DNA of 64,000 bases from Ctena decussata. Its lineage: Eukaryota > Mollusca > Bivalvia > Lucinida > Lucinidae. Numbering within the stretch: the first letter of the stretch is position 1; each line of letters starts with the position of its first letter. The stretch is taken from contig OZ022502.1 of NCBI GenBank assembly GCA_963989385.1, positions 48,353,454-48,417,453 on the forward strand, given 5' to 3'. Below, piece by piece: positions 1 to 10,582 of the stretch. Under the pieces are notes generated by a model. It made no database searches. It was not told the DNA's origin and saw only the letters and a program-made list of their open reading frames with translations. The translations under genes were made by a program, and so were the position numbers.

Positions 1-153
1 GAGGTCCCATATTGTTCATCATTCCCATCATGCCTGGTCCCATGTGACCCATGTTAGGGTTGTTATTCATGTACTGTCCCCCCATGTGAGGACCATAATC
101 CTGACCATGATCATTAGGGGTTCTGAAGCCATCTTGAGATCCTTGAGATCCAG
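1..153 (-). CDS. ARID1: ARID1 exon 12 (partial, window edge)
   Basis: Begins after a TTTCAG acceptor (AG at 154-155) with two bases, CT, which complete an Ala codon from the G at the end of the exon at 2893-3115. It then reads GSQGSQDGFRTPNDHGQDYGPHMGGQYMNNN in pieces and runs into Met/Gly/Asn-rich sequence open to position 1. This is the low-complexity linker that follows the ARID in ARID1 proteins. The exon may extend beyond the window. Confidence 0.85.
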
Positions 154-620
154 CTGAAACAGAGAAAAATTCAGTTATAGCTTTACCTATGGCTGAATAT
201 AAAGTTGTTTTTGATTAACTATATAGAGTCACTTTTCCCTGTCTAGCATACTTGTACAATATATTAAACTTTATATACTGAATTTATCCATCTATACAAT
301 GGTGTTTGCAATGTCAAGAATGACCCCAGTATCTAGACCAGTTTTATGAATTTCTGCTATTAAATGTTTTTATTTTCTTATTATTTTTTTTTGCTTCCAT
401 AACAATACCAAAGATCTAGATCTGTCTTGCAAGATGGATCTAGATCTTTGAGATTATTTTTGAAAGGAAAACCTTGTATTATAACCTAAGAGATACAGAA
501 CAAGGGCTTCGCAAGCGGCGCATAATACGCCCGTTTCAATGTCCTAAAGGAGTTACAGAATGAACAAGATTGTTTACAAAAGGATAGACAGGCAGACAAA
601 CAGGGGCAACCACTCTATAA

Positions 621-1862
621 TTAACTAGAACTGTCAGCGAATCCGACTATACTCCCGCTTAATTGCTTAAATCAAATGGTGTTATTTTCGTAACAAAAAG
701 CATAAAGAGGGACAGAAATCATTGTTACCATGTATACCAAATATGGATGGTTGCTGTGAAATCTGTTACAAAAAATTACATTATTCAAAGTCAGGAGAGA
801 AAGAAAATTGGAAAAATATAGGGAAGAATAAGCAGGAGAAGACTGGTTATCAATCCCACAATACAACAAGTTATCATCAACCTGCATACAAAAATCCCTA
901 CTCTAACTTACAGATGCATAGAAATCTTTTGCGAAAAAATGCATTATTCAAAGTAAAGAGAGAAAGAAAATCGGACAAATACAGGGAATAAAAAGAGGAG
1001 AAGTCTGGTTTTCAATCCCACAATACAGTAAGTCATCATTAACCTGCATACCAAATATGACTAATCTAGCTTGCATGGTTGTGGAGAAATCTTTGATGAA
1101 AAAGTTCATTATTCAAAGTATGGAAAGAAAGAATATTGGACAAATACAGGGAAGAATAAGCAGAAAAAGGCTGGTTCTCAATCCCACGATACAACATATC
1201 GTCATCAACCTGCATACCAAATAAGACTACTCTAGCTTGCTTGGTTGCGGAGAAATCTTTGACGAAAAATTTTATTATTCAAAGTATGGAAAGAAAGAAT
1301 ATTGGACAAATACAGGGAAGAATAAGCAGGAGAAGGCTGGTTCTCAATCCAACGGTACAACATATCCTCATCAACCTGCATACCAAATATGACTACTCTA
1401 GCTTGCATGGTTGTGAAGAAAGCTTTGACTACAAATTTTATTATTCAAAGTAGGGAAAGAAAGAAAATCGGACAAATACACGGAAGAATAAGCAGAAGGC
1501 TGGTTCTCGATCCCATGATACAACATGTCGTCATCAACCTGCATAACAAATATGACTATTCTAGCTTGCATGGTTGTGGAGAAATCTTTGACGAAAAATT
1601 TCATTATTCAAAGTATGGAAAGAAAGAAAATCAGACAAATACAGGGAAGAATAAGCAGGAGAAGGCTGGTTCTCAAACCCACAATACAACATGTCGTCAT
1701 CAACCTGTATGCCAAATATGACCAGTCTAGCTTTTATGGTTGTGAAGAAATCTTTGATGAAAAATTTGATTAAATGGGGACAGAAGGACAGACGGAAGGA
1801 CGGACAGATGGACGGACAGATGTAAACCAGTATACCCCCCACTTTTTCAAAGTGGGGGTATA
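621..1862 (+). mobile_element. Pearl-like element nested in 501-2413
   Basis: Ends with the hairpin ATACCCCCC-ACTTTTTCAAA-GTGGGGGTAT at 1832-1861, preceded by GGAC/GGAA repeats at 1778-1820. Near its left end GACTATACTCCCGCTT (about 645-660) pairs with that hairpin. The body is a tandem array (740-1770). The left boundary is approximate. Confidence 0.6.
740..1770 (+). repeat. Satellite-like tandem array, unit about 165 bp
   Basis: About six diverged copies of a unit containing TTATTCAAAGTATGGAAAG, GGACAAATACAGGGAAGAAT, CTGGTTCTCAATCCCA and CTAGCTTGCATGGTTGTG. The AAGTATGGAAAG motif recurs at about 1116, 1283, 1449 (AAGTAGGGAAAG) and 1610. The first units (740-1000) are the most diverged. Open frames across this array on both strands come from the repeat, not from a gene. 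Confidence 0.85.
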
Positions 1863-2892
1863 ATGACTGCAACATCATCTAAATATTTAACACATGAAAT
1901 ACTGTTTGTATTCCAAAAATCAGCTTCCAAGGTAAGACAAGGGAGATAACCTAAATACACTAGTATACCATTTTTAGGTCTACTTTTTTCCCTTGACAAT
2001 ATATTGTACAAGAAAACACAAAAATAGCCTTAAGAACTAATGAAAGGGATAAACTCTAAAACGAAGGGAGAGCAGCCATTTTTGTACGCGACACATCGTT
2101 AGGACTTCATACACATTGCTATGAAGTTTTATAAAGATATCCCAAACGGTTATCTAGTTATGGCGTGCACAAGGCTTACAGGGAAAAAATTAATCAAAGG
2201 GGCATAACTTCAAAAGTAAGAAAGGGGGAGCAACCATTCTTGTACGCGACACGTTCCCCCACCCTGATACATATGCCTACCAAATTTCATGAAGATATCC
2301 CAAATGGTTACTGAGTTATGGCGTGTACAAGAATGTTTACTGACGGACAGACGGACGGACAGACGGACAGCGCCACGACATAATACGTCCGTTTTTTCAA
2401 AACGGGCGTATAAAAAGAAAATTATGAAAGTACTAAATTTTTACAGTGGCCAGTTTTATGTCACACTATTTTAGTGGAATTTGGGGTTTCACTGCTGTCT
2501 CAAGCTGTTCATTTCTAGGCCACGGAAGAACAGCCTATGACGTTTCGAGAACCATAATCCACATTTGTCATTAAGGTGAGAAAAATACCTCCAATTTTCT
2601 GGGCTTGCTTAATCAAGATTAAAACCATCAAAATTGTTGGTAAATGTTTTATTAAACCTTTATAATGTTAAATATACTGTATTTTACCCCCCCCCCCCCC
2701 CCCCCCAACCTGCCTTTCTTTTTTTTAATTAGCCACAATAACCAACCTGGGAGACAGATTTTATATAAGTCAATGACTTACTTCTGTATCCCTTTCATTT
2801 TACTGTATATTGATATGTAATGTAAAGATAGTTATTATTATATTCACGTGTACAGTATATTGAATAAAATATTGTTTACACTAATAACCAAC

Positions 2893-3115
2893 CTGGTGAT
2901 GGTGCTCGGTTCCTATGCTTCGCATCTCTCTTCTGTTGAAGCTGAGCCTCCATCTGAGCAAGCACTGGAGCAGGATCCATCCCATTCCGTTCATATCGAC
3001 ACTCAAAGGCGAACATATATTTGATGTAGTTCTTCTTTAGAGTGAAAGCAGCACTCGCTGATCCACTTATGTTAATCAAGCCACATATCTCCTTCCATTT
3101 CTTTGCTTTCGTTAC
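2893..3115 (-). CDS. ARID1: ARID1 exon 11: second half of ARID domain
   Basis: Reads V-T-K-A-K-K-W-K-E ... SGSASAAFTLKKNYIKYMF AFEC ... APSP. The acceptor is TATTGCAG (AG at 3116-3117) and the donor GTTGGT (GT at 2891-2892); 223 nt, phase 0 in, phase 1 out. It encodes about residues 1010-1083, the C-terminal ARID helices. In ARID1/osa proteins the KNKKW and SSSAA-LKKQYI segments lie at the same place. A charged tail rich in Q, K and R (QLQQKRDAKHRNR) follows. ARID1-class ARIDs bind DNA with little sequence preference. The acceptor is only 41 bp from an inverted-repeat element at 3157. Confidence 0.93.
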
Positions 3116-3156
3116 CTGCAATACATATTCAGAGGCGCAATTAATAATGCAGCTCG

Positions 3157-3397
3157 GAGCTGTGACATGATAAAACCAACAAACAGGCATGAGCACCCAG
3201 CAAAGCCTAAGATCAGCCTGGGCATCTGACTAGTGTGATCAGTCTTTTCTGTCTGCGTCAAGGAAACTACAGACCCTTGGCCTTAGCTACCCTTTAAACA
3301 CACAGCTAATTTCTGATCAGACTGGGCAGAAGCCAAGGCTGGTCCGAGTCTTCGAGTTGTGCAAAGTCACTTTGTTGGTTTTGTCATGTCGCAGCTC
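3157..3397. mobile_element. Inverted-repeat element, AACCAACAAA family (copy 1)
   Basis: TIRs GAGCTGTGACATGATAAAAC and, on the right, GTCATGTCGCAGCTC pair over about 27 bp through AACCAACAAA/TTTGTTGGTT. Inside are CCTGGGCATC and GATCAGACTGGGC words shared with the copies at 59411-59646 and 59951-60177. No coding potential. It lies 41 bp upstream of the ARID exon acceptor. Confidence 0.75.
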
Positions 3398-3649
3398 AAC
3401 TATTATGTTTATAGACGGGTTTTCTCATACTTTGGACACAAATGAATTGTAACCTTTCAAATATCCCTTCATTGTGAAAGTTTTATGAAGTAAAATTAAT
3501 TCCTGAAGCGTTCAGAGGGATGCTGTCATGCAGTGACACTGTATGTGTGTGCAAACTGGTATGACTGATCAGCTGACACATCAGATTCTAGTCTGATTAG
3601 CGTACCACTGGATATACCAGGATTTTTCGTTTGAATGAACAGGGGCCGC

Positions 3650-3770
3650 TGATCAGACTATGCTTGTGGTATGGGGTTCAAATCCAGTTGGCAGTGGAAT
3701 TATTCACACCATCTGAAGGTAACTGAAATACCATAGAAAGAGCCATAAAATTTAATATCCACCCATCTAA
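3650..3770 (+). repeat. tRNA-derived SINE family 2, partial copy
   Basis: Contains a B-box-like GGGTTCAAATCCAGT, then GTAACTGAAATACCATAGAAAG and CCACCCATC, words shared with the better copies at 22990-23180 and 32875-33080. The head is degraded. Confidence 0.5.
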
Positions 3771-4090
3771 TCAAGCAGGTCAGTATGAGTCATCCTGATG
3801 GCCATAGGTCTTCAGAATTCAGATCTACAAATCTTTCTCATGTGGAGAAGGTAAAGCCAGAAGTCAGTCAATGAAAAGCCATATTTGATAAAGAGGTTGT
3901 ATTCCCGACAATGTATGTATATCAAAGGATATACAGTTGATAATATTTTTTATGTTATCTGATCAGACGTTGCTAAACATTCCTGAGTGCATTACAACAT
4001 CACATCCCTGCAACCTATTTATGGTATATCAGTGGTATGTCAAAGATTATGCAAAAATGGATCTGTTGTGTTGGTTCAGTAGATACATAC

Positions 4091-4282
4091 CTCCAACATC
4101 CCTCCCTTTTCCTGCACTATAACGTACAATCTGTAGAGATCTAGGGGCTGTTTACTGATCACAGGCATTGTATTAATAGGGGTTCCTTTCTCGTCCAGGA
4201 AGGAAAACAAACGATCCAGAAAAGGTCGTCGGCCCGGCTCCATACCCATCTCGTACAATTTTACGTAGTCTGCTATGGCTTT
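4091..4282 (-). CDS. ARID1: ARID1 exon 10: first half of ARID domain
   Basis: 64 codons, phase 0 at both ends. Acceptor TTATTGCAG (AG at 4283-4284), donor GTATGT (4085-4090). Reads KAIADYVKLYEMGMEPGRR, then FLDRLFSFLDEKGTPIN and SKQPLDLYRLYVIVQEKGG, stopping at MLE; the next exon resumes V-T-K. The LYE(L/M)G-EP-R and PLDLYRLYV-V-E-GG patterns are diagnostic for ARID1-type ARIDs. Together with 2893-3115 this forms the complete domain, about residues 946-1083 of the assembled protein. Confidence 0.95.
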
Positions 4283-4341
4283 CTGCAATAAGGATTTTTT
4301 TATCTGTGAACTGCTGATTACACCAAGGTATACACATAGAT

Positions 4342-4591
4342 CAGGGATCAAGCTAGACTCAAAGTTTAGGGAGAAGTGACTTCTCCCTCCAGCTGAAATA
4401 GGGAGAAGTGACAGCCGTGAAGGGAGAAGTGGTATTGCGCGATTATGACATTTTTCATTCAGTTTTAAAGAAAAACAGCTATTATGCATACTATTAACAT
4501 TAAATTGAAAGATTAATAAGCTGCAATGGGTTTATAGGGTAAATTGTCATAACAGCTTGTTTGTGGAATGATTTGATGAAAATTCTACCCC

Positions 4592-4624
<33 letters not shown>

Positions 4625-4735
4625 TTTTTTTTTTTTTTTAGGGAGACTCCCACTTCTCCCTAAGCCCAATATAGGGCGAAATTTCGGCCCCTAGGGCGAT
4701 TATTTCGCCCAAATCGCCCCCTAGCTTGATCCCTG
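4342..4735. mobile_element. hAT-like non-autonomous element, TIR CAGGGATCAAGCTAG
   Basis: CAGGGATCAAGCTAG at 4342-4356 is the exact reverse complement of CTAGCTTGATCCCTG at 4721-4735. Internal words (GGGAGAAGTGAC / CACTTCTCCCT) are also inverted. Near the middle is A29 followed by T19 (4592-4639). Termini of CAGGG type fit hAT, but I could not see an 8-bp target duplication. It lies 60 bp upstream of the ARID exon acceptor. Confidence 0.7.
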
Positions 4736-4737
4736 AT

Positions 4738-4966
4738 GGATGAAATTTCAATTTACTTACTTGTGCTGTTGACCGGTCCAAAGTGGCTGTCGAAAAAGTT
4801 GGTCGTAAGCAATACCAATAATGGTAAATGATACCATTATTAATGGCTGTCAATCGAGCTGATAATGCTGTCGATTGTATCAGTTGACAGCCATTTTGCA
4901 TGTATGGTAACGGACTGGTTCAGTCTACAGCACAGGTAGGGAAATTTGTATTACTGCTATGATACA
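4738..4966. mobile_element. Inverted-repeat element, family W (copy 1)
   Basis: Left TTTCAATTTACTTACTTGTGC pairs imperfectly with right AGCACAGGTAGGGAAATTTG. The centre carries GTGGCTGTC and GACAGCCAT in opposite directions. It shares ends and centre with 27929-28158 and abuts the hAT-like element on its left. Confidence 0.6.
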
Positions 4967-5179
4967 CATACTGACTGGACATAAATAGCATTTACTTTGT
5001 TATAAGATAGGAATTTTTTCCTTCCTAAAGAACTCCAAAATCTACATTTGTCCTGTGATAAAGATCTAGATTTTTTAGTTATTTGGAAGGGGTTCATCTT
5101 TTAGAAGAATTATGCAAGACTGATTTAGATACTTGGGGTCATTTTTGCGAGAGGAAAACTCCTATCTTATAGCCACATA

Positions 5180-5362
5180 CAGTAGAATGTCAGTGGCTCG
5201 AACCCTGATCGCTCGTTAACCCTGCCTAACTAGAACCCTTTCCTTGGTCCCTAAAGGTCACTTTATAATATTATAGAAAATAACCCTGGATGGCTACAAC
5301 TACCCTTGGCTGATACTAATTTTCATGGTCCCAAACCTGTTCAAGCCACTGAAGTTCTACTG
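5180..5362. mobile_element. Mariner-like MITE (TA target)
   Basis: TIRs CAGTAGAATGTCAGTGGCTC and its complement ending GAAGTTCTACTG match over about 25 bp, with TA on both sides (5178-5179, 5363-5364). No coding capacity. TA flanks and a CAGT start are usual for Tc1/mariner MITEs. Confidence 0.75.
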
Positions 5363-5365
5363 TAT

Positions 5366-7535
5366 ACACAGTATCTGAAATACAAATAAAAACTTCAAGT
5401 TATACATTAAGGTAGAACACAAATTTCAAGTTCAAATTTCTATGCAACAAGCGAAGGCTCAATCAGCTGAACTTGTACATCTGCACAGTCTGATCAGAGC
5501 CTTTGCAGTCTTCATAGGCAACAAATAAAGACTCTAGGTACAATGCATGAATTCACAGACTGGTTAAAGTCTTTGCTATTGGCAGATATATATTTGTGGA
5601 TGATCTAGACTGGCTCAATTGTATTTATAATTGGCATGCTCCATCAAATGGCCACTCCTTACAGAATTACAGACTCTGACATGAATGGGTTTTGAGATTT
5701 CTTCATATTTTCCCATATTTTGGTGGCAACTTACCACAATGGCATGGGAGATGGAAAATTAATACCTAAATTGCCTCACTTTCTGTACACTTTGGGACAA
5801 AAAACAAACCCTAAAAACGAAACTTGACTGTAGATCTGTGAAGACTAAAAATGCCAAAAGATGGATTACTCGAACACAACAGGACAAAACTTAACTAAGC
5901 CTTGAGATACATTGTATGCTATAAGGTGTAACAGCATGATTCCGACCAAGTGATGAAGCATACCACCACTACCAGTGCAAGCAAATAATTGTGGCCAACT
6001 GTCATACCTGTCCCACTGTGATTATTCAGTTACATGACAGGGGTTTCCCCTCCAGAACTTTCCTAAATATGTTAATCAGGCTTGTGTTATTCTAGTATAA
6101 GATGTATTTTTCTCTTCTAAAACAATCCCAAAAATCCGGATCTAAATTTCAGGAGCTGTTTTGGAAGAGAAAAGAACCTGTCTTATAACTGAATAAATAT
6201 GGCATTTATGAATGCCTATATTATTGTTCTTGTATTGGATGCAAACATACAAGACTGTGGGCAGCCTGCAAGAACGTACAACTTGTCTGAACCACTGCCC
6301 TTTATGTCAAGTTGCTGATTTCAGCCTCCTTTAGAAAGGATCAACAACATGTATCTCTTGAAATTTTATCAACCAAAATTCCACTAAATGCTGTATCTTA
6401 TCTGTCTGCACACTGTCACAAACAGAAAATCAAACGCAAGTTTATGCCATCATGAATGCCTAAAAACCAATACCTAACTTTCTGCTAGTCACGAGATAAA
6501 AACATTAAAGTGCAAAACAGTTTACAAAATATATTGATTCAGATTTCAATGATTTTGTTCATTTATTTATATTCACTTTATACCTTTTCCACAATTTAAT
6601 GTATAAGAAATTGCTAAATGAACATATTTCCAAAGAAGCTGAATCAGAGATACGACAAGCGGCCAATACGTCAACAGTCATCTGATATATAAAGATAAAC
6701 TACATCACAAAGTTTTGAAAACTTAACTAGAAGAACAAATTTGAACAAGAATGATAAACAGTATAAGAACAAAACTATCAAAAGGGAATGGAAAATAGAA
6801 TATCGGCATGCATAAACAAATTTAACAATAAAATGTTGAACGTCCTACAAATTTGTATTATCCCCCTTGTATTATATATGTCCAACTATGAAGAAAGAAT
6901 GAAACATGCATAAAGACAATGATGTACAGTCAAAATTTCAAATTATCTCCCTTGCACTATATCTGGGTCTGACAAATCTAAGTCCTGTAAATAGCCGCTT
7001 CTGGAAAATGCTGAAGTAATTTGTTTCCCTATGTAAGAGATTTTTCAGAGCAATCTGCCCAGCAAAAAGTTAACTTGTCCTGGGCAGTTGAACAGTAGAT
7101 TTATCAGGTCCCGACTATATACAGAATGTTTAACATCTTTCATCCCTATGTTTTTTACAATAAATACATGAAATACATATATTTTCTGTAAGTAATTTTG
7201 CAATTTTCCATCAAATTGTCTACACCAGAGTATATATACCAGTGACTGAAAGAATTACACGAACTTACTAAACAAGCGTGTTAATATATATTATGTGACC
7301 CTGCGTGAAGAGATTTTGATTTACAGTCACAGCTTAAGAGAGATATTTTCGTGTTTATGAAGCAAACAGAATATTTTGTGGTTCAAGAGCATGCATGATT
7401 CCAGATTATTATATCATTCCTAGATATTCATATATACTGAATATGCAAACATTTTACTTCACTATGTAATGACTTGTAATATGAAGCAGGGCAGTAAATT
7501 TCCTTATTAGCTCTGGAAAACTTTATCTTAAGGTG
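5366..7535. other. Intron 9 sequence, no gene seen
   Basis: AT-rich sequence with scattered GATCAG/CTGATC words at 5480-5560 from a short dispersed repeat (TCTGCACAGTCTGATCAG). Nothing else recognised; no open frame resembling a protein family. Confidence 0.5.
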
Positions 7536-8065
7536 AATTGGTACATTTCCATGTTGTTGTTTTTTTCATGGGAACATTTTTGATGATTGATTTGTTGCTT
7601 TACGTCCACAGTAAACATCTATGGTCCTGTCAGGACGGTCAGTTAACCTTACCACACTATTCCTGGGCAGGCTTAGACCTCCTAAGCTGTAAATCAGTAC
7701 TAAGTGCACATACTTTCGCCAGTAACTGACATCTGCCCTTCTTGAATCAGCGGAAGGAGAAACGAAAGTATGTTGCCAGACCGGGTATCGAACCCATGAC
7801 CTCTGACTTATAAGATAAGTCAGGTGCCCTACCGACTGCGCTACGCAGCCCGGCTCCATGGGAACAACTTTTGTGACTTCATGTTTGCTCCTACTTGAAC
7901 TCAGAAGTCCTTCCAAAATGGGGTAAACAATTAAAGGAAAGAATACACCCCCTAGGGGAGCACATTCTTTCCTTAAAGAGCTGAACCCCATCATTGAGAA
8001 GGGAGGTAAATATGAAAATGGCAGTTGCTGCCCCTGAAAGTGTACCCATTCAGAACTGCTGAGGG
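7535..8065. repeat. Palindromic dispersed repeat (family Z), split by a SINE
   Basis: Holds GGAAAGAAT..CCCCCTAGGGGAGC..ATTCTTTCC at about 7936-7976, an internal palindrome, and ends with CTGCCCCTGAAAGTGTACCC. Related pieces lie at 23280-23560, 27800-28400, 32330-32420, 33190-33300, 44925-45125 and 46680-46830. The SINE at 7577-7856 interrupts it. Confidence 0.6.
7577..7856 (-). mobile_element. tRNA-derived SINE family 1, full copy
   Basis: On the minus strand a tRNA-like head (A box TAGCGCAGTCGGTAGGGC, B box GGTTCGATACC) is followed by a body (CTGATTCAAGAAGGGCAG, CCTAAGCCTGCCCAGGAATA) and a GATT-rich tail. Target duplication CATGGGAACA at 7567-7576 and 7857-7866 shows a retroposition event. 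The anticodon stem carries a small TTAT duplication, so it is not a functional tRNA. Confidence 0.88.
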
Positions 8066-8265
8066 TTATTTAATTAAAACTGCTCTTTCTTTTCTGCAGC
8101 CCTGTTTATGTTGCAAATATGTCTGCCTTTAACAAACAGACAAGTCAAAAGGACATTTTCTGCCCTGCATGAAGCTAGATGTTCCTTTGCAGTATTCAGA
8201 ATTCAAAACAGAGATTTACCAAAAATGCAGTTTGTGAAAGACAGGTCATCTGATTACAGCAAAAA

Positions 8266-8419
8266 CAAGAATTCCACCGAACGGGGTGTCTCACCTGTCA
8301 GAACACTGTCATAAAACAGCTCCACTAGAAAACTCAACAAAGTTCATGCCATCACTGATGCCGACACCAAAGAAGTAATACAAATGTCCCACAGCCTGCT
8401 AGTTGCAGGCATGACAAAA
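8266..8419 (+). mobile_element. Core-less remnant of pearl-like element
   Basis: Left end CAAGAATTCCACCGAACGGG then GTGTCTCACCTG; right end GTCCCACAGCCTGC..GCAGGCATGAC hairpin and AAAAA. Both ends match the 38509-39670 element, but the tandem core and microsatellite are absent, leaving about 154 bp. Confidence 0.7.
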
Positions 8420-8792
8420 AATCTTTTCACCTCAACAAACTCCTATGCCAGGATATAATGACTGCACATGAATACGAACCATTTAGAATTTTCACAGTCC
8501 AAAATAACAATATAGATATGCTAAACTTGAGGGGTAAAAAGATCTGTTTCTCTACTTTCCCTCTGAAAAGCTCATCTTGCTAGATCTCTCAATAAATCCA
8601 AACAAATTTCACTTATCTAGAGAACTGAAATAACTAAGATTTGTCTCCCTTTCTTTTCAATAGGATATATTTAAAGCAAGGTGACACTGCCACAAAAATG
8701 ATATACGAGAAATTCTGAAATTATTTGCACCAAAAGAATGAAATATATATGAAATAAACCATCCATAATGGTGAGGCCTTTCTAATGAGATG

Positions 8793-8969
8793 CTTGTTGA
8801 TTTGTTGCTTTATGACCAAGGTAAACAGCTATGGTCATGTCGAGACTGTCAGTAACATAACCACACTATTCCTGGGCAGACTTAGACCTCCTAAGCTGTT
8901 AACCAGTACCAAATGCACATACTTTCGCCAGTAGCTGATAAACTGCCCTTCTTGAATCAGCAGAATCTC
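8793..8969 (-). mobile_element. SINE family 1, 5'-truncated copy
   Basis: Same body as 7577-7856 but without the tRNA head. ATGAGATG at 8785-8792 and 8970-8977 is a perfect target duplication, so it inserted already truncated. Confidence 0.85.
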
Positions 8970-9088
8970 ATGAGATGTAACATACAATTTTCTCGAGACT
9001 AATCAGAAATCAACCGATGATTTTCATCAAAAGAGCTCTGCAGGACTGTATAGAATAAATAGAAGCCTCCATTCTAGATGGTTTCATA

Positions 9089-9285
9089 CAGAGATCCATA
9101 TAAAGAGGAAGTATTTGGTGATAATTAGTGGTAATTTCAATTAAAATGCCTAAAACGTATGTAGTGACCCCTCACTATAACCGTCTCACCAAGACAGTTC
9201 TAATAAGGGGTCACAACATGTGTTTCAGATGAGGAATAAGAAAAAGAAATATCCCAAAATTATCATCAAATACTACCCTTATCTC
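9089..9285. mobile_element. AGATAAG hairpin MITE, diverged copy
   Basis: Long imperfect hairpin with central GTGACCCCTCACTATAACCG / ..AGTTCTAATAAGGGGTCAC and outer GGTGATAATTAG / TTATCATCAAATA. Belongs to the TIR CAGAGCTCCAGATAAG family. Confidence 0.7.
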
Positions 9286-10129
9286 AGGTAATGTTCATAT
9301 AAAATGGAAGCGCGATGAGAGGTTCAGGCAGTGCTGTCTACAAAGTGCTCCATGACATCACATATACTGTTACATCATTACTAGACTCACGATGGCACCA
9401 AACTTACAGCAGAGACCAGACCACTAGATATTCCAAGATTTTCTCATTCTGAAACTTTTTACTGTTTTTTTTTTTTTTTTTTTTTTCCAGAAACTGGTGC
9501 TTCCATAAGCAATTCTAATAAAACAGGCTGCCAATATTTTCTTCCAAAAATAAAATTTCCAGCAATAAAATTTTCAAGTATCTAGAGGTCTGAGAGACAA
9601 GCATACCAACATATCTCCTTAAATCTGTTTGGACTAATTTCATTACCACTGTATATACACTTAAGTGATTTTAGTATACTTTCAACCTTTCTGTGCTAAG
9701 CTCCAAAGCATTTTCTTTATTTCTTTAATCTACATTTCACTGGTACAGAACGTGTATTCCCCCAGTGAATACTTGTTCCATGGGCAAGAAGAAAGATTTT
9801 CAATTATAGTAATACTTCAAATTCATGTTGTACTGAAGTATAACTTCCTAACCATACTTTTTACTTGATTAGTAATTTAGAGCCTAATCAGCCATGTATT
9901 CATGCCATCTGGTTAGGTTCAGCACAGCTCAGTTATCAAACTTTTTTCTGCATGTAAAAGTAAGCTCCCTTTTCCTAATTAACTGCAGAGAAGGTTAGCT
10001 TGCATTAACAGTGTTATATGTCTCTTCGTTGAGGAACAGTAATAATTATCATTAGTATAGCCCCTTTTCTGGTCCAAATTCAGGTTAGACCGTTAGTTAA
10101 GCCATTTATTAAGGAGATAGGTTTGAGTC

Positions 10130-10332
10130 CAGAGCTCTATATAAGAGGGGTGTTTGATGATAACTGAGGGATAATTTTCTTTATTTCTCACTGAAACCAT
10201 ATGTTGTGACCCCTCATCTGAACTGTCACATAGAGACGGTTCAGATGAGGGGTCACAACATATGCTTTTATCCAGAATTAACAAAAATTATCCCTAATTA
10301 TCACGAAATACCCCCTCTTATCTAGGGCTCTG
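10130..10332. mobile_element. AGATAAG hairpin MITE
   Basis: About 203-bp foldback, ends CAGAGCTCTATATAAG and CTTATCTAGGGCTCTG, centre GTGACCCCTCATCTGAAC / its inverse. Flanks TGAGTC (10124-10129) and TGAGCC (10333-10338) are a likely 6-bp target duplication with one change. It lies 118 bp downstream of the exon 9 donor. Confidence 0.85.
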
Positions 10333-10450
10333 TGAGCCTGAACAAAGAATAAAAAGAGAAACCCATCATATCTACAGAATGCTCGCCAATGCGGATATAC
10401 ATACAGAATACCAAACTAAACATGAACCGGCATGACCGCATGCCACTTAC

Positions 10451-10582
10451 AGGAGTCCCCGACCAACTGGGACTGCCGATATTTTCCACATCTTCCTGGG
10501 ATTGTCCTGATGACGCCACACTCGCCCCGCCAGGCGAGGGGGCCACCCTAGCAAAAGGCTGAGTCAAAACACTTCCTACATC
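10451..10582 (-). CDS. ARID1: ARID1 exon 9
   Basis: 44 codons, phase 0 both ends. Acceptor ..CTTTATAG (AG at 10583-10584), donor GTAAGT (10445-10450). Reads DVGSVLTQPFARVAPSPGG then SSGQSQEDVENIGSPSWSGT, and P. Ser/Pro-rich linker directly before the ARID; no domain. It joins in frame to KKRKTT upstream and KAIADYVKLYE downstream. Confidence 0.82.

Larger units (their letters stand above)
501..2413 (+). mobile_element. Pearl-like (tandem-core, hairpin-ended) element, outer copy
   Basis: Starts CAAGGGCTTCGCAAGC, then ATAATACGCCCGTTT at 522-536. Ends with a hairpin at 2383-2411 (ATACGTCCG...CGGGCGTAT) and TAAAA, so the start of the element pairs with its end. Before the hairpin is a (GGAC)n run at 2343-2370. 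Two degenerate core units of about 155 bp lie at about 2070-2340 (GTACGCGACAC ... GATATCCCAAA). This matches the pearl family of bivalves, probably non-autonomous Helentron-type elements. A second element sits inside it. Confidence 0.7.
154..2892 (-). other. ARID1 intron 11 with nested pearl-like elements
   Basis: Bounded by GTTGGT at 2887-2892 (donor) and a TTTCAG acceptor at 154-159. About 500-2413 is mobile DNA, described separately. A run of about 19 C at 2689-2706 and T-rich sequence follow. 160-500 and 2420-2690 show no feature I recognise. Confidence 0.75.

Noticed and set aside
1241..1878. Open frames of 70-110 codons in both directions
   Set aside because: Frames through the 165-bp tandem repeat; no start, family or codon pattern.
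4638..4901. 87-codon frame on the minus strand
   Set aside because: Runs across two different inverted-repeat elements; no homology and no splice-consistent ends.
7780..7855. tRNA gene candidate
   Set aside because: tRNA-like head of a SINE with target duplications and a small duplication in the anticodon stem; not a functional tRNA. The same holds for 46430-46510, 25310-25400 and 32875-32950.
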